Shown: one piece after another, positions 17,346-26,500 of the stretch | Numbering within the stretch: position 1 is the stretch's first letter | Layout of the letters: every line of letters begins with the position of its first letter | The notes under the pieces: generated by a model | The model's database searches: none | What the model saw: only the letters and a program-made list of their open reading frames with translations | What the model was told of the DNA's origin: nothing | Made by a program: the position numbers and the translations under genes | DNA from: Streptomyces ortus | Lineage (GTDB): Bacteria > Actinomycetota > Actinomycetes > Streptomycetales > Streptomycetaceae | Length of the DNA: 64,000 bases | Direction of reading: 5' to 3' | NCBI RefSeq assembly: GCF_026341275.1 | Contig: NZ_JAIFZO010000002.1 | Location: forward strand, 1,314,361 to 1,378,360

Positions 17346-18086
17346 GTGACCACCGTCCGGCTCCCACTCTTCCCCCTGAACTCGGTGCTGTTTCCCGGGC
17401 TCGTCCTGCCGCTGAACATCTTCGAGGAGCGCTACCGCGCGATGATGCGCGATCTGCTCAAGACACCCGAGGACGAACCGCGCCGGTTCGCCGTCGTCGC
17501 CATCCGCGACGGCCACGAGGTGGCCGCCACCTCGCCCGGTATGCCCGACCAGACGGCCGTACCGCAACGCGGGCCCTCGGCCGGCTTCGGCGACGAACCG
17601 CTCAAGGCCTTCCACGCGGTGGGCTGTATCGCCGACGCGGCGACGATCCGGGAGCGGGCCGACGGCAGCTTCGAGGTGCTGGCCACCGGGACGACCCGGG
17701 TGCGGCTGGCCTCCGTGGACGCCTCCGGCCCCTATCTGACGGCCGAGCTGGAGGAGCTGGCGGAGGAGCCGGGCGACGAGGCCGGGGCGCTGGCGGAAGG
17801 GGTGCTGCGGGCCTTCCGGCAGTACCAGAAGCGGCTGGCGGGCGCGCGGGAGCGGTCGCTGGCCACCGGGGCCGATCTGCCGGACGAGCCGTCCGTCGTC
17901 TCCTACCTGGTCGCGGCGGCGGCGATGCTCGACGTCCCGGCCAAGCAGCGGCTGCTGCAGGCACCGGACACGGCGTCCCGGCTGCGCGAGGAGCTGACGC
18001 TGCTGCGGGCGGAGACCGCCATCATCCGCAATCTGCCCTCACTGCCCGCCTCGGAGCTGACGCGCGGGCCGACCAACCTCAACTGA
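17346..18086 (+). CDS. LON substrate-binding domain protein
   Basis: A 246-residue protein consisting of the N-terminal substrate-recognition domain of Lon protease without the ATPase or peptidase parts. The signature LPLFPLNSVLFPGLVLPLNIFEERYR is at residues 5-30, and GCIADAATIRERADGSFEVLATGTTRVRL follows. Stand-alone LON-domain proteins are widespread in actinobacteria and their role is unknown. The GTG start lies 11 bases after the preceding gene, and the following gene begins 10 bases after its stop. Confidence 0.9.
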   Translation: MTTVRLPLFPLNSVLFPGLVLPLNIFEERYRAMMRDLLKTPEDEPRRFAVVAIRDGHEVAATSPGMPDQTAVPQRGPSAGFGDEPLKAFHAVGCIADAATIRERADGSFEVLATGTTRVRLASVDASGPYLTAELEELAEEPGDEAGALAEGVLRAFRQYQKRLAGARERSLATGADLPDEPSVVSYLVAAAAMLDVPAKQRLLQAPDTASRLREELTLLRAETAIIRNLPSLPASELTRGPTNLN

Positions 18087-18096
18087 AGGACCTTTT

Positions 18097-18600
18097 TTGG
18101 CCAAGAAGGCGAAGAAGCAGCAGCAGGCGGGCGGGACACCGGCGACCGTGGCGCTCACCGCGGCGGGGGTCGGATTCACGGTCCACGCCTACGAACACGA
18201 CCCGGCGCACCCCTCGTACGGGGAGGAGGCCGCCGAGGCCATGGGCGTGTCCCCGGACCGGGTCTTCAAGACGCTGGTCGCGGACGTCGACGGGGATCTG
18301 ACGGTCGCCGTCGTGCCCGTGGCCGGCTCCCTCGACCTGAAGGCGCTGGCGGCGGCGGTCGGCGGCAAACGGGCCGCGATGGCCGATCCGGCCGCCGCGG
18401 AACGCACCACGGGGTACGTCCGCGGGGGCATCTCGCCGCTCGGCCAGCGCAAACGGCTCCGTACGGTCCTGGACGCGTCCGCACGCGGGCACGCCACGAT
18501 CTGCGTCTCCGCGGGGCGGCGGGGGCTGGAGGTCGAGCTGGCCCCGGACGACCTCGCGCGGCTCACGGACGCGGTGGTGGCGCCCGTCGGGCGGCTCTGA
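18097..18600 (+). CDS. ybaK: YbaK/EbsC-type Cys-tRNA(Pro) deacylase
   Basis: A 167-residue trans-editing protein of the YbaK family, expected to hydrolyse Cys-tRNA(Pro) mischarged by prolyl-tRNA synthetase. Conserved parts are VHAYEHDPAHPSYGEEAAEAMGVSPDRVFKTLVAD with the active-site lysine in VFKTL, YVRGGISPLGQRKR (the GGxSP motif), and ICVSAGRRGLEVELAPDDL. It starts at a TTG with GAAGGA seven bases upstream and a lysine-rich leader AKKAKKQQQ. It is the last of a three-gene run with the LON-domain gene. Confidence 0.92.
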   Translation: MAKKAKKQQQAGGTPATVALTAAGVGFTVHAYEHDPAHPSYGEEAAEAMGVSPDRVFKTLVADVDGDLTVAVVPVAGSLDLKALAAAVGGKRAAMADPAAAERTTGYVRGGISPLGQRKRLRTVLDASARGHATICVSAGRRGLEVELAPDDLARLTDAVVAPVGRL

Positions 18601-18601
18601 G

Positions 18602-18664
18602 CTCTCGACGGGCATGCGCGGCCTCTCGACGGGGGCGCGCGGTCTCTCGACGGGAGCCGGGTTC
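18602..18664. repeat. Three 21-base tandem repeats
   Basis: CTCTCGACGGG recurs at 18602, 18623 and 18644, exactly 21 bases apart, in the gap between the YbaK gene and the bL37-like gene. The last copy is more divergent. Confidence 0.8.
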
Positions 18665-18683
18665 TCGGTTAAGTACCGAGGAC

Positions 18684-18758
18684 ATGTCGAAGAAGACGCG
18701 CAAGCGGAAGTGGCGGGTACGCAAGGGACGGGCGAACCATGGGCGCCGGCCGGCCTGA
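18684..18758 (+). CDS. bL37-like 24-residue ribosomal protein
   Basis: An ATG with GAGG four bases upstream opens a 24-codon frame ending in TGA. The product begins MSKKTRKRKWRVRKGR and ends ANHGRRPA. Eleven of 24 residues are Lys or Arg. Its length, charge and the ANHGxRP ending match bL37, the very small actinobacterial protein found in mycobacterial 50S subunits. That link is my recognition of the motif, not an alignment. It is below the size cut-off of most gene finders. Confidence 0.8.
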   Translation: MSKKTRKRKWRVRKGRANHGRRPA

Positions 18759-18860
18759 GCGCTCCGCCGGACCGGTGAGGTGCCGCGCGGGCCGTGCGTT
18801 GCCGCCCGGGCCGCGAGTGCCGCATGGGCCGTGATTCGGTTGCGGGTGGGCTGCCGCTGG

Positions 18861-18904
18861 GCGCGCGGTTCCCCGCGCCCCTCGGGGCGCCCCTGCGGGG
18901 CTGC
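18861..18904. repeat. Inverted copy of the dispersed GC-rich element
   Basis: GCGCGCGGTTCCCCGCGCCCC is the reverse complement of the dispersed GGGGCGCGGGGAAC element, followed by GGGGCGCCCCTGCGGGGC that can fold back. It lies between convergent genes and may terminate both. Confidence 0.5.
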
Positions 18905-18921
18905 CCCCGACCGGGTAGTCG

Positions 18922-19569
18922 TCAGGCCTGCGGAGTCTGCGGGTTCTGCGGGTAGTACGGGGACTCGAAGGGGTCCGGGTCCCTGGGGCCGAAGAGGGCC
19001 GTCAGGCCCAGGTGGACCAGGAGGGCCGAGAGGGACCAGGCGAGCAGCGCGCCCTTCGCGCCGAGTTCCAGCGGGGCGTCGAAGGTGACGCCCTTGCCGG
19101 CCTCCTTGGCGTGCGCGACCACGTCCTGCGTGGGTCCGAGCCAGATGCCCAGGCGCCAGGCGACCAGGGAGCCGAGGACGCCGCCGACGGTGAGGGCGAC
19201 GACGAGCGCGATGCCGCCCCCGCGCCGCAGCAGGAACACCACCAGCGCGCTGACCAGGCCGAGGCCGAGCGCCAGCAGGGTGAACGTCCCGTCCACGCCG
19301 ATGGCCTGCTCCCCCTCCGTGTCCGCGAGGTAGACGGTGGTGTCGTCCGAGACCAGCGGCACGTGCGGGGCCAGCCACCACCACAGGACACCGAGCAGCA
19401 GCCCGCCGACCGCCATCGCGACCGCGATGATCGCGGCCTCGCGCAGCTCTGTCTTCATTCCGGGACCGTCCTCCTGATGACCGAGCCCGTACCCGGCGGG
19501 CGGCGCCTGCCAGGCGTCGTGCGGCGGCTGGTGGTGCGGCGGCGGAGGCGGGTTCAGCGGTGCGGTCAC
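18922..19569 (-). CDS. Membrane protein of unknown function behind an ABC transporter
   Basis: A 215-residue protein with a Pro/His-rich N-terminus (NPPPPPHHQPPHDAWQAPP) and four hydrophobic segments (AAIIAVAMAVGGLLLGVLWW, TLLALGLGLVSALVVFLL, ALVVALTVGGVLGSLVAW and ALLAWSLSALLVHLGLTAL), with a Pro/Gln/Tyr tail. It resembles DUF2567-type actinobacterial membrane proteins. The GTG at 19569 lies 34 bases after the ABC permease gene, so it probably belongs to that operon. No role is known. Confidence 0.78.
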   Translation of the reverse strand: MTAPLNPPPPPHHQPPHDAWQAPPAGYGLGHQEDGPGMKTELREAAIIAVAMAVGGLLLGVLWWWLAPHVPLVSDDTTVYLADTEGEQAIGVDGTFTLLALGLGLVSALVVFLLRRGGGIALVVALTVGGVLGSLVAWRLGIWLGPTQDVVAHAKEAGKGVTFDAPLELGAKGALLAWSLSALLVHLGLTALFGPRDPDPFESPYYPQNPQTPQA

Positions 19570-19603
19570 ACCGACATCGTGCCAGGCCCGCCTGTCGGGC
19601 GCG

Positions 19604-20455
19604 TCACCGGACGGCCGCCCGGCGGTAGGCCCAGGTCGCGACGGCCAGCGAGGCGACGCCGACGCCCGCGCAGACGGCGAGGTCGAGCAGCACGACCCCC
19701 CAGTCCGGGTCGGGACCGAAGGTCAGCCCGAGCGCCTCGACCCCGTAGGTGGAGGGCAGCAGATCACGCGCCCACTGCACGAACACCGGCAGCCGGTCCG
19801 GCGGCAGCACGCCGAGCAGCAGCGCGGCCGACATACCCAACTGGCCGAGCAGTGTAGCCAGTTCGGGCCGGGGCGCGAGCAGTCCGAGCGCCGCTCCGAG
19901 CCCGGCGAGCGCCGCGCCCGCGAGCGGGATGACGGCGACGAGGATCCACAGGTGCGTCATCGGCAACTGGAAGAGGACGCTGCCCACGACGGCGGTCACG
20001 AGCGTCCCCGGCACGGTGAAGGAGGCGTACGCGGCGGCGGCGCCGAGCACGACGGCGGCCGGCGGTACGGGCAGCGTCGCGTAGTGGTCGAGCCCGCCAC
20101 TGGCGCGCAGCTGCCCGAAGTACTGGGCCAGCAGGTTGAGCGCGACGAACGCGACCACGAGGACCGACGAACCGGCGACCACGGCCCGCGCCTCACCGCC
20201 GCCGTCCACGACTCCGCGCATCAGGACCATGATCCCGATCGACTGGAAGGTCGCCACGAACAGCAGCGGGATCCGCGCCACCCTGGCCCGGGAGAGCTGC
20301 GCCCGGTAGACGGCGGCCAGCGCCGGCCACAGCCGCGCGCGCGGTCCGAGCACGGCCACCGCGCGGGCACCGTCCTCGGTGTCCGCGCCCTGACCGGACC
20401 GGCTCCCGTCCGCACGGGCTGCGCCGGGCAGGACCTCGGCGGGTACGACACTCAC
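19604..20455 (-). CDS. ABC-2 type transporter permease
   Basis: A 283-residue permease with about six membrane segments after a 50-residue hydrophilic leader. ABC-2 family features are PALAAVYRAQLSRARVARIPLLFVATFQSIGI at the first segment and QWARDLLPSTYGVEALG before the last. The start is GTG 20455. It partners the ATP-binding protein encoded immediately upstream (gap 70 bases). The substrate is unknown; ABC-2 exporters commonly move drugs, lipids or polysaccharides. Confidence 0.88.
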   Translation of the reverse strand: MSVVPAEVLPGAARADGSRSGQGADTEDGARAVAVLGPRARLWPALAAVYRAQLSRARVARIPLLFVATFQSIGIMVLMRGVVDGGGEARAVVAGSSVLVVAFVALNLLAQYFGQLRASGGLDHYATLPVPPAAVVLGAAAAYASFTVPGTLVTAVVGSVLFQLPMTHLWILVAVIPLAGAALAGLGAALGLLAPRPELATLLGQLGMSAALLLGVLPPDRLPVFVQWARDLLPSTYGVEALGLTFGPDPDWGVVLLDLAVCAGVGVASLAVATWAYRRAAVR

Positions 20456-20525
20456 GTCGAGCGGCTCCTGTTCGCTTCGGCTGTCGTCCTGTACCTGTTC
20501 CGTACGGCTGCGGGGGTCCGCGTGC

Positions 20526-21557
20526 TCATGCCTTGACCAACCCCCGTACGCTTCCGGCGCTGCCGCCCAGTGCCAGATACACGTCCTCCAGGCTCGGCGT
20601 GGCGAGCGTGAAGTCGTCCAGGGCCGCGAAGGCGGCGCCGCCGGTGACCGCCGCGACGGCCGCGCGGGCCTCCTCGGGAGTGAGCCGCAGCGACCAGCGA
20701 CGGCCCGACTCTACGGCGCGGTCGCGCAGGGCCGCGACTTCCGGTACGTCGAGGGGGGCGCGCTCGCGCCAGACGAGTTCGAGCCGCACCTCCCCGGCGA
20801 CCTGTTCCTTCAGGCCGGCGGGGGTGTCGCAGGCGATGACGCGGCCCCGGTCGAGGACGGCGACCCGGTCGAGGACGGTCTCCGCCTCGATGACGTTGTG
20901 GGTGACGAGGAGGACCGTCGTGGCGTGCTCGGCCCGGCGCCGGTCGACGGCGCTCCAGACGGCCCGGCGGGCGACGGGGTCCATCCCGGTGGTGGGCTCG
21001 TCGAGGACGAGGAACGGCCGCGCGCCGACGAGGGTGGTCGCGAAGCAGGCGAGCCGCCGCTGGCCGCCGGAGAGCTTCTTCAGGGGCCGCGAGGCGAGCG
21101 CGGTGAGCCCCAGCTCCTCCAGGACCGCGTCCCGCTCGGCCCGCGCGCTGCGCGCGTCGAGGCCGCGCAGTCGGCCGGTGGTCTCCGCGGCGAGCGACAC
21201 GGTCAGCTCGTCGAGCGCGGTGGACTCCTGCCCGAGGTACGCGAGGATCCGCGACGCGCGCTCGGGGTGGCGCACGATGTCGTGCCCCAGGATCTCGACG
21301 CTGCCGCGGTCGGGGCGCATCAGTCCGGTGAGCTGGCGTACGAGGGTGGTCTTGCCGGCGCCGTTCGGCCCGAGCAGTCCGAAGATCTCGCCCTGCCGGA
21401 TGTCGATCCGCACCCCGTCGGTGGCCCGCACCTCGGGTGTCGCGGGCTGCCCGCGCCGGCCGCGCACCGCCCGATAGGTCTTCGTAAGATCCCGCACGGC
21501 ACACACGACATCCCCGCCGTGCCCGTCCCGGACTGCCTGTGCGGTGCGCGTACTCAC
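20526..21557 (-). CDS. ABC transporter ATP-binding protein
   Basis: A 343-residue ATPase of the DrrA/CcmA type. Walker A is GLLGPNGAGKTTL, the signature LSGGQRRLACF, Walker B FLVLDEPTTGMDP and the H-loop VTHNVIEAE. A C-terminal domain of about 90 residues follows the nucleotide-binding core, as in exporters of this class. The GTG at 21557 starts STRTAQAVRDG; the frame is open further upstream but without family similarity. It precedes the permease gene on the same strand. Confidence 0.93.
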   Translation of the reverse strand: MSTRTAQAVRDGHGGDVVCAVRDLTKTYRAVRGRRGQPATPEVRATDGVRIDIRQGEIFGLLGPNGAGKTTLVRQLTGLMRPDRGSVEILGHDIVRHPERASRILAYLGQESTALDELTVSLAAETTGRLRGLDARSARAERDAVLEELGLTALASRPLKKLSGGQRRLACFATTLVGARPFLVLDEPTTGMDPVARRAVWSAVDRRRAEHATTVLLVTHNVIEAETVLDRVAVLDRGRVIACDTPAGLKEQVAGEVRLELVWRERAPLDVPEVAALRDRAVESGRRWSLRLTPEEARAAVAAVTGGAAFAALDDFTLATPSLEDVYLALGGSAGSVRGLVKA

Positions 21558-21653
21558 GAGACCCGAGACTACGGGGTCCCACCCCCCGAACGACGCGCGG
21601 GGAGGACATACCCGCCACGAATGGTCACCGACCCCACGGCACCCCCGCCCCTG

Positions 21654-21742
21654 AGGGGCGCGGGGAACTGCGCAATCCCCCCACCCGACCCGCGGCCGAC
21701 AACGCGACGCCCCCACCCCCAGGGGCGCGGGGAACTGCGCAA
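21654..21742. repeat. Two copies of the dispersed GC-rich element
   Basis: GGGGCGCGGGGAACTGCGC with flanking A and AA is identical at 21654-21675 and 21721-21742. It lies in the gap between the ABC operon and the NYN-domain gene, downstream of the latter. Confidence 0.9.
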
Positions 21743-21800
21743 AACCTCCGCACCGACCAGCCCGCACCCGACACCCCGCCCCCGCGGAAGCCGACCCCTC

Positions 21801-23099
21801 CTACTCCCCCGCGGAAGCGTGCTCCGTCGCGGTCCGTGCGTCGATCTCCCGCCAGAACCCCGCCCGGATCGCATACCGATCATGCTCATCGATCTGATCG
21901 TCCTTGTGCGCGAGCAGCCCGAACCGCGCCGCGTACCGCAACAGCTCCCCGTCGATCCGGTGCGGCACCCGCGGATACATCGTGGACAGCTTGGGCAGCA
22001 TCGCCTGGTCAGCCAGCCGCTCCATCCACCGCCGGGCGAACACCTGCCCCACCTCGAACGGATCACCGCCCACCGTGGTGATGTCCTCCTCGCGGTCGGC
22101 CCACCGCTGCTCCGCCGAGGTGAGCTGCGCGAGCGTCGGCAGCAGCGCCGCCTCCGCGTTCTCCGCGGCGGCGGTGCCGGGCCGGTCCACCCACCCCTTG
22201 TCGGACGACCAGCGCAGCGTCGCGTTCGCGGGCTGCTGCGCCGCCGCGCCGCCGGGCGCACCGGGTGGTCCGGGGGCCCGCAGCGCGGCCAGATCCTTCG
22301 GTGTGGGCACCCCCTTGGCGGCCGGCACCCGCGCCTCCGTGCCGTTCTCACCCGGCGCGGCCTGCGTGTGCTCGGTCTCCGCCGCGGCCCGTTCGTCCGC
22401 GGTCCGCTCCCCGGCGGGGCCCAGCGCGGAGGCCGGCGCCGAGCCGAGCCCGGCGCCCAGCGCGGACTCGGGCAGCGGCGCGGAGAGGATCGCGGCGATC
22501 TCGGGCCGCGGCACGGGCGGCGGCGCGCAGACGCCGCCGAGTTCCTTGGCGCGGACGGCCTTGGTGATCCAGATCCGGTCGAGCACCCGCCGCTCGTCGG
22601 CCTCGGCGACCAGGTCCTCGGACTGGTTGTAGTCGCCGTCCGCGGCCTGTACGGCCCACAGGTGCACGGCGACCCCGTGTTCCTTGGCAGCCATCATGCC
22701 CGGCAGCAGATCCCCGTCGCCGGTGACCAGCACGACGTCGGAGCAGGCACGGTTGCGCGCCAGTTCCGTCAGCTCGGCGTGCATGGCGGCGTCGACGCCC
22801 TTCTGCGCCCACCGCCCGTCGCTGCGCGTCAGCGCGCCGAGCCGGACCGTGACCCGGGGCATCACCCGCAGCCTGCGGTGCTCCGGCTGCGGTACGCGGT
22901 CGGGGGCGCCGTCGAACCAGTAGATGCGCAACAGGGGCCGATCCGTCTCGGACTCGGCGCGCTCGCGCAGCCCCTGGATGAGGGCGGCGTGGTCAACGGT
23001 GATCCGGGATCGCGAGGGTTCCCCGGCGAGGAGACTGGCAGCGGCCCCGAGCAGATAACCGGCGTCCACCAGGATGATGCAGCGGTCCACGCGATCCAC
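21801..23099 (-). CDS. NYN-domain (LabA-like PIN) protein
   Basis: A 432-residue protein whose first 180 residues form a NYN domain, the PIN-like nuclease fold. Acidic metal-ligand positions are visible in CIILVDAGYLLG (D12), GRWAQKGVDAAMHAEL and SDVVLVTGDGDLLPGMMAAKEHG. Then comes an Ala/Pro/Glu-rich linker, and a C-terminal helical domain with EQRWADREEDITTVGGDPFEVGQVFARRW and a Trp/Arg-rich end. RNase activity is inferred from the fold. It is divergent from the 58-residue gene at 23314. Confidence 0.85.
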   Translation of the reverse strand: MDRVDRCIILVDAGYLLGAAASLLAGEPSRSRITVDHAALIQGLRERAESETDRPLLRIYWFDGAPDRVPQPEHRRLRVMPRVTVRLGALTRSDGRWAQKGVDAAMHAELTELARNRACSDVVLVTGDGDLLPGMMAAKEHGVAVHLWAVQAADGDYNQSEDLVAEADERRVLDRIWITKAVRAKELGGVCAPPPVPRPEIAAILSAPLPESALGAGLGSAPASALGPAGERTADERAAAETEHTQAAPGENGTEARVPAAKGVPTPKDLAALRAPGPPGAPGGAAAQQPANATLRWSSDKGWVDRPGTAAAENAEAALLPTLAQLTSAEQRWADREEDITTVGGDPFEVGQVFARRWMERLADQAMLPKLSTMYPRVPHRIDGELLRYAARFGLLAHKDDQIDEHDRYAIRAGFWREIDARTATEHASAGE

Positions 23100-23313
23100 C
23101 CTCTTTCCGGGAGGTTTGCTTCGGGCTTCCTTCGAGTCTGCCCGACCGCGCGGAGGTTAACGGCCGGAACTCGATCTTCGGCGTGGCGGATCGGCGTATC
23201 GCTCGCCCACAGCCCTTATTACGCACGGTAATTCTCCGAAATGCGTCATTCCTCAGCCTATGTGAGTCTGGTCCCGGCCCTGGCCCCTAAAAACCCCCGT
23301 AGGAGGCAGCACC

Positions 23314-23490
23314 ATGGCCAAGAACAAGAACCGCAAGCAGGGCGGCGAACAGGACCGCTCGTCGCAGCCGGAGCAGTCCGAGCAGTCCGAGCGGTCCTCG
23401 GCACAGGCGCAGCAGTCGCCGGTGTCGCAGATCCAGGGCAGCCCGGCCGATGTGGCCCGTAAGCACCAGAAGCGTTTCGGCCACAACTGA
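23314..23490 (+). CDS. Small hydrophilic Gln/Ser-rich protein
   Basis: A 58-residue frame starting MAKNKNRKQGGEQDRSSQ behind a perfect AGGAGG. The middle is Gln, Ser and Glu with an EQSEQSE repeat, and the end is SPADVARKHQKRFGHN. It should be largely disordered. The strong ribosome site, a clean terminator 38 bases downstream and typical third-position GC support a real gene. Function unknown; I recognise it only as a small conserved streptomycete protein. Confidence 0.85.
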   Translation: MAKNKNRKQGGEQDRSSQPEQSEQSERSSAQAQQSPVSQIQGSPADVARKHQKRFGHN

Positions 23491-23528
23491 GCCGAGCGCA
23501 CGGGCCTTTGCGGCCCGGGCAACATGCC

Positions 23529-23560
23529 GAGGGGCGCACCCGTGCACGGGTGCGCCCCTC
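23529..23560. terminator. Perfect 16-bp hairpin between convergent genes
   Basis: GAGGGGCGCACCCGTG is followed directly by its exact reverse complement. It lies between the 58-residue gene (plus strand) and dnaE (minus strand), and can serve both. Confidence 0.85.
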
Positions 23561-23599
23561 GCGCCGATGCCGGCCGCTGTCAGCCGCTACCGGCCGGTG

Positions 23600-26500
23600 T
23601 CAGCCGGTCGTCGCCAGGCAGGCCGGGCCCAGCAGTACCTTCAGGTCCCCGAAGAGCGCGGGATCCGGCTTCACCCGGTGCCGGTCGAGCCGCAGGACGG
23701 TGGTCTTGCTCGGGCCCTGCAGCCGGATCCGCACCTCGCTCTCCCCCCGGTGGTGGCTGAGGATCTCGCCGAGCCTGCTGACCATGGGCGGGGTGATCTT
23801 CAGGGCCGGGATGGTGAGGATCACGGGCGCGTTGGTGCCCGCGTTCGACAGGTCCGGTACCTGCAGTTCCATCGCGACCAGCCGCGGTACGTCCTCGCGC
23901 TTGTCGAGGCGGCCCTTGACGAACACCACGGCGTCCTCGACGAGTTGCGTCGACACCAGCTGGTAGGTCGCGGGGAAGAACATGCACTCGATGGAACCGG
24001 CCAGGTCCTCGACCGTGGCGATGGCCCAGGCGTTGCCCTGCTTGGTCATCTTGCGCTGGAGGCCGGAGATGATGCCGCCGATGGTGACGACCGCGCCGTC
24101 CCCGTGCTCCCCGCCGGTGAGCTGGGCGATGCCCGCGTCGGCCTTGTCGGAGAGCACGTGCTCCAGGCCGAAGAGCGGGTGGTCGGAGACGTACAGGCCG
24201 AGCATCTCCCGCTCCTGGGCGAGCAGGTAGGCCTTGTCCCACTCGTCGGTGGTGAACTCGACGTCCAGGCCGAAGCCCGGCTCGCTGTTGTCCGCCTCGC
24301 CCATGCCGCCGAAGAGGTCGAACTGTCCCTCGGCCTCTTTCCTCTTCACCGCGACGACGTTGTCGATCATCGGCTCGAAGTGCGCGGTGAGGCCCTTGCG
24401 GGTGTGCCCCATCGTGTCGAAGGCGCCGGCCTTGATGAGGGATTCCGTGGTGCGCTTGTTGCAGGCGGCGGCCTCGACCTTGTCGAGGTAGTCGGGGAAC
24501 GAGTTGTACTTCCCCTTGGCCTTGCGGCTGCGGATGATCGACTCGACGACGTTCGTACCGACGTTGCGGACGGCGGAGAGGCCGAAGAGGATCACGTCGT
24601 CGCCCTGCGCGGCGAAGTTCTGCTCCGACTCGTTGACGTTCGGCGGCAGGACCTTGATCTTCATGCGCCGGCATTCGTTGAGGTAGACCGCCGACTTGTC
24701 CTTGTCGTCCTTGACCGAGGTGAGCAGCGCGGCCATGTACTCGGCCGGGTAGTTCGCCTTCAGATAGCCGGTCCAGTACGAGACGAGTCCGTACGCGGCC
24801 GAGTGGGCCTTGTTGAACGCGTAGCCGGCGAACGGGACCAGGACGTCCCACAGGGCCTGGATCGCCTCGGCGCTGTAGCCGTTCTTCTGGGCGCCCTCCT
24901 GGAAGAGGACGAAGTTCTTCGCCAGCTCGTCGGGCTTCTTCTTGCCCATCACGCGGCGCAGGATGTCGGCCTCGCCGAGCGAGTAGCCGGCGATGATCTG
25001 GGCGGCCTTCTGCACCTGCTCCTGGTACACGATCAGGCCGTAGGTGACCGCCAGGACCTCTTCGAGCGGCTCCGCCAGCTCCGGGTGGATCGGGGTGATC
25101 TCCTGGCGGCCGTTCTTGCGCTCCGCGTAGTTGATGTGCGAGTTCATGCCCATCGGGCCCGGCCGGTAGAGGGCCGAGACGGCGGAGATGTCCTCGAAGT
25201 TGTCGGGCTGCATCTGGCGGAGCAGCGAGCGCATCGGGCCGCCGTCGAACTGGAAGACGCCGAGGGTGTCACCGCGGCAGAGCAGTTCGAAGGTCTTGGG
25301 GTCGTCCAGCGGGAGGGCGAGCATCTCCAGGTCGATGCCCTTGTTGGCCTTCACCATCTTGATGGCGTCGTCCATGATCGTGAGGTTGCGCAGGCCCAGG
25401 AAGTCCATCTTGAGCAGGCCGAGCGACTCGCACTGCGGGTAGTCCCACTGGGTGATCGTGACGTTGTCGGTGTGCCGCACCCAGACCGGGGCGTGGTCGA
25501 CGATGGGCTCGCTGGACATGATCACGCCGGCCGCGTGCACACCCATCTGCCGGACCAGGCCCTCGACGCCCTTCGCGGTGTCGATGACCTTCTTGACGTC
25601 CGGCTCGTTCTCGTACATCCCGCGGATCTCGCCGGCCTCGCCGTAACGCGGGTGCTTCGGGTCCGTGATGCCGTTCAGGTCGATGCCCTTGCCGAGGACG
25701 TCGGCGGGCATCGCCTTGGTGAGCCGGTCGCCCATCGCGTACGGGTAGCCCAGTACGCGCGCGGAGTCCTTGATGGCGTTCTTCGCCTTGATCTTGCCGT
25801 ACGTGCCGATCATGGCGACCTTGTCGGCGCCGTACTTCTCCGTCACGTACCTGATCACCTCGACGCGCCGGCGCTCGTCGAAGTCGATGTCGACGTCGGG
25901 CATGGAGACGCGCTCGGGGTTGAGGAACCGCTCGAAGATCAGGCCGTGCGGGATCGGGTCGAGGTCGGTGATGCCCATCGCGTACGACACGATCGAACCG
26001 GCGGCGGAGCCACGTCCCGGGCCGACCGCGATGCCCTGCTTCTTGGCCCACATGATGAAGTCGGCGACGACGAGGAAGTACCCCGGGAACCCCATCTGGA
26101 TGATGACGTCCATCTCGTACTCGGCCTGCTTCTGGCGGTCCTCGGGGACGCCGCCGGGGAAGCGGCGCGCCATGCCGCGGCGCACCTCCTCCTGGAACCA
26201 GGTGACCTCGGTGAAGCCCTCGGGGATGTCGAACTTCGGCATGAGGTTCTTCGCCTCGAACATGCCGGTCGTGTCGATCTGCTCGGCCACCAGGAGGGTG
26301 TTGGCGCACCCTTCCTGCCAGGCGTCCGAGGAGTCGACCGCGTACATCTCGTCCGTCGACTTCAGGTAGTAACCGGTGCCGTCGAAGCGGAAGCGGTCGG
26401 GGTCGGAGAGGTTCTTGCCGGTCTGGATGCACAGCAGCGCGTCGTGGGCGGTCGCCTCGTGCGCGTACGTGTAGTGCGAGTCGTTCGTCACCAGGGGCGG

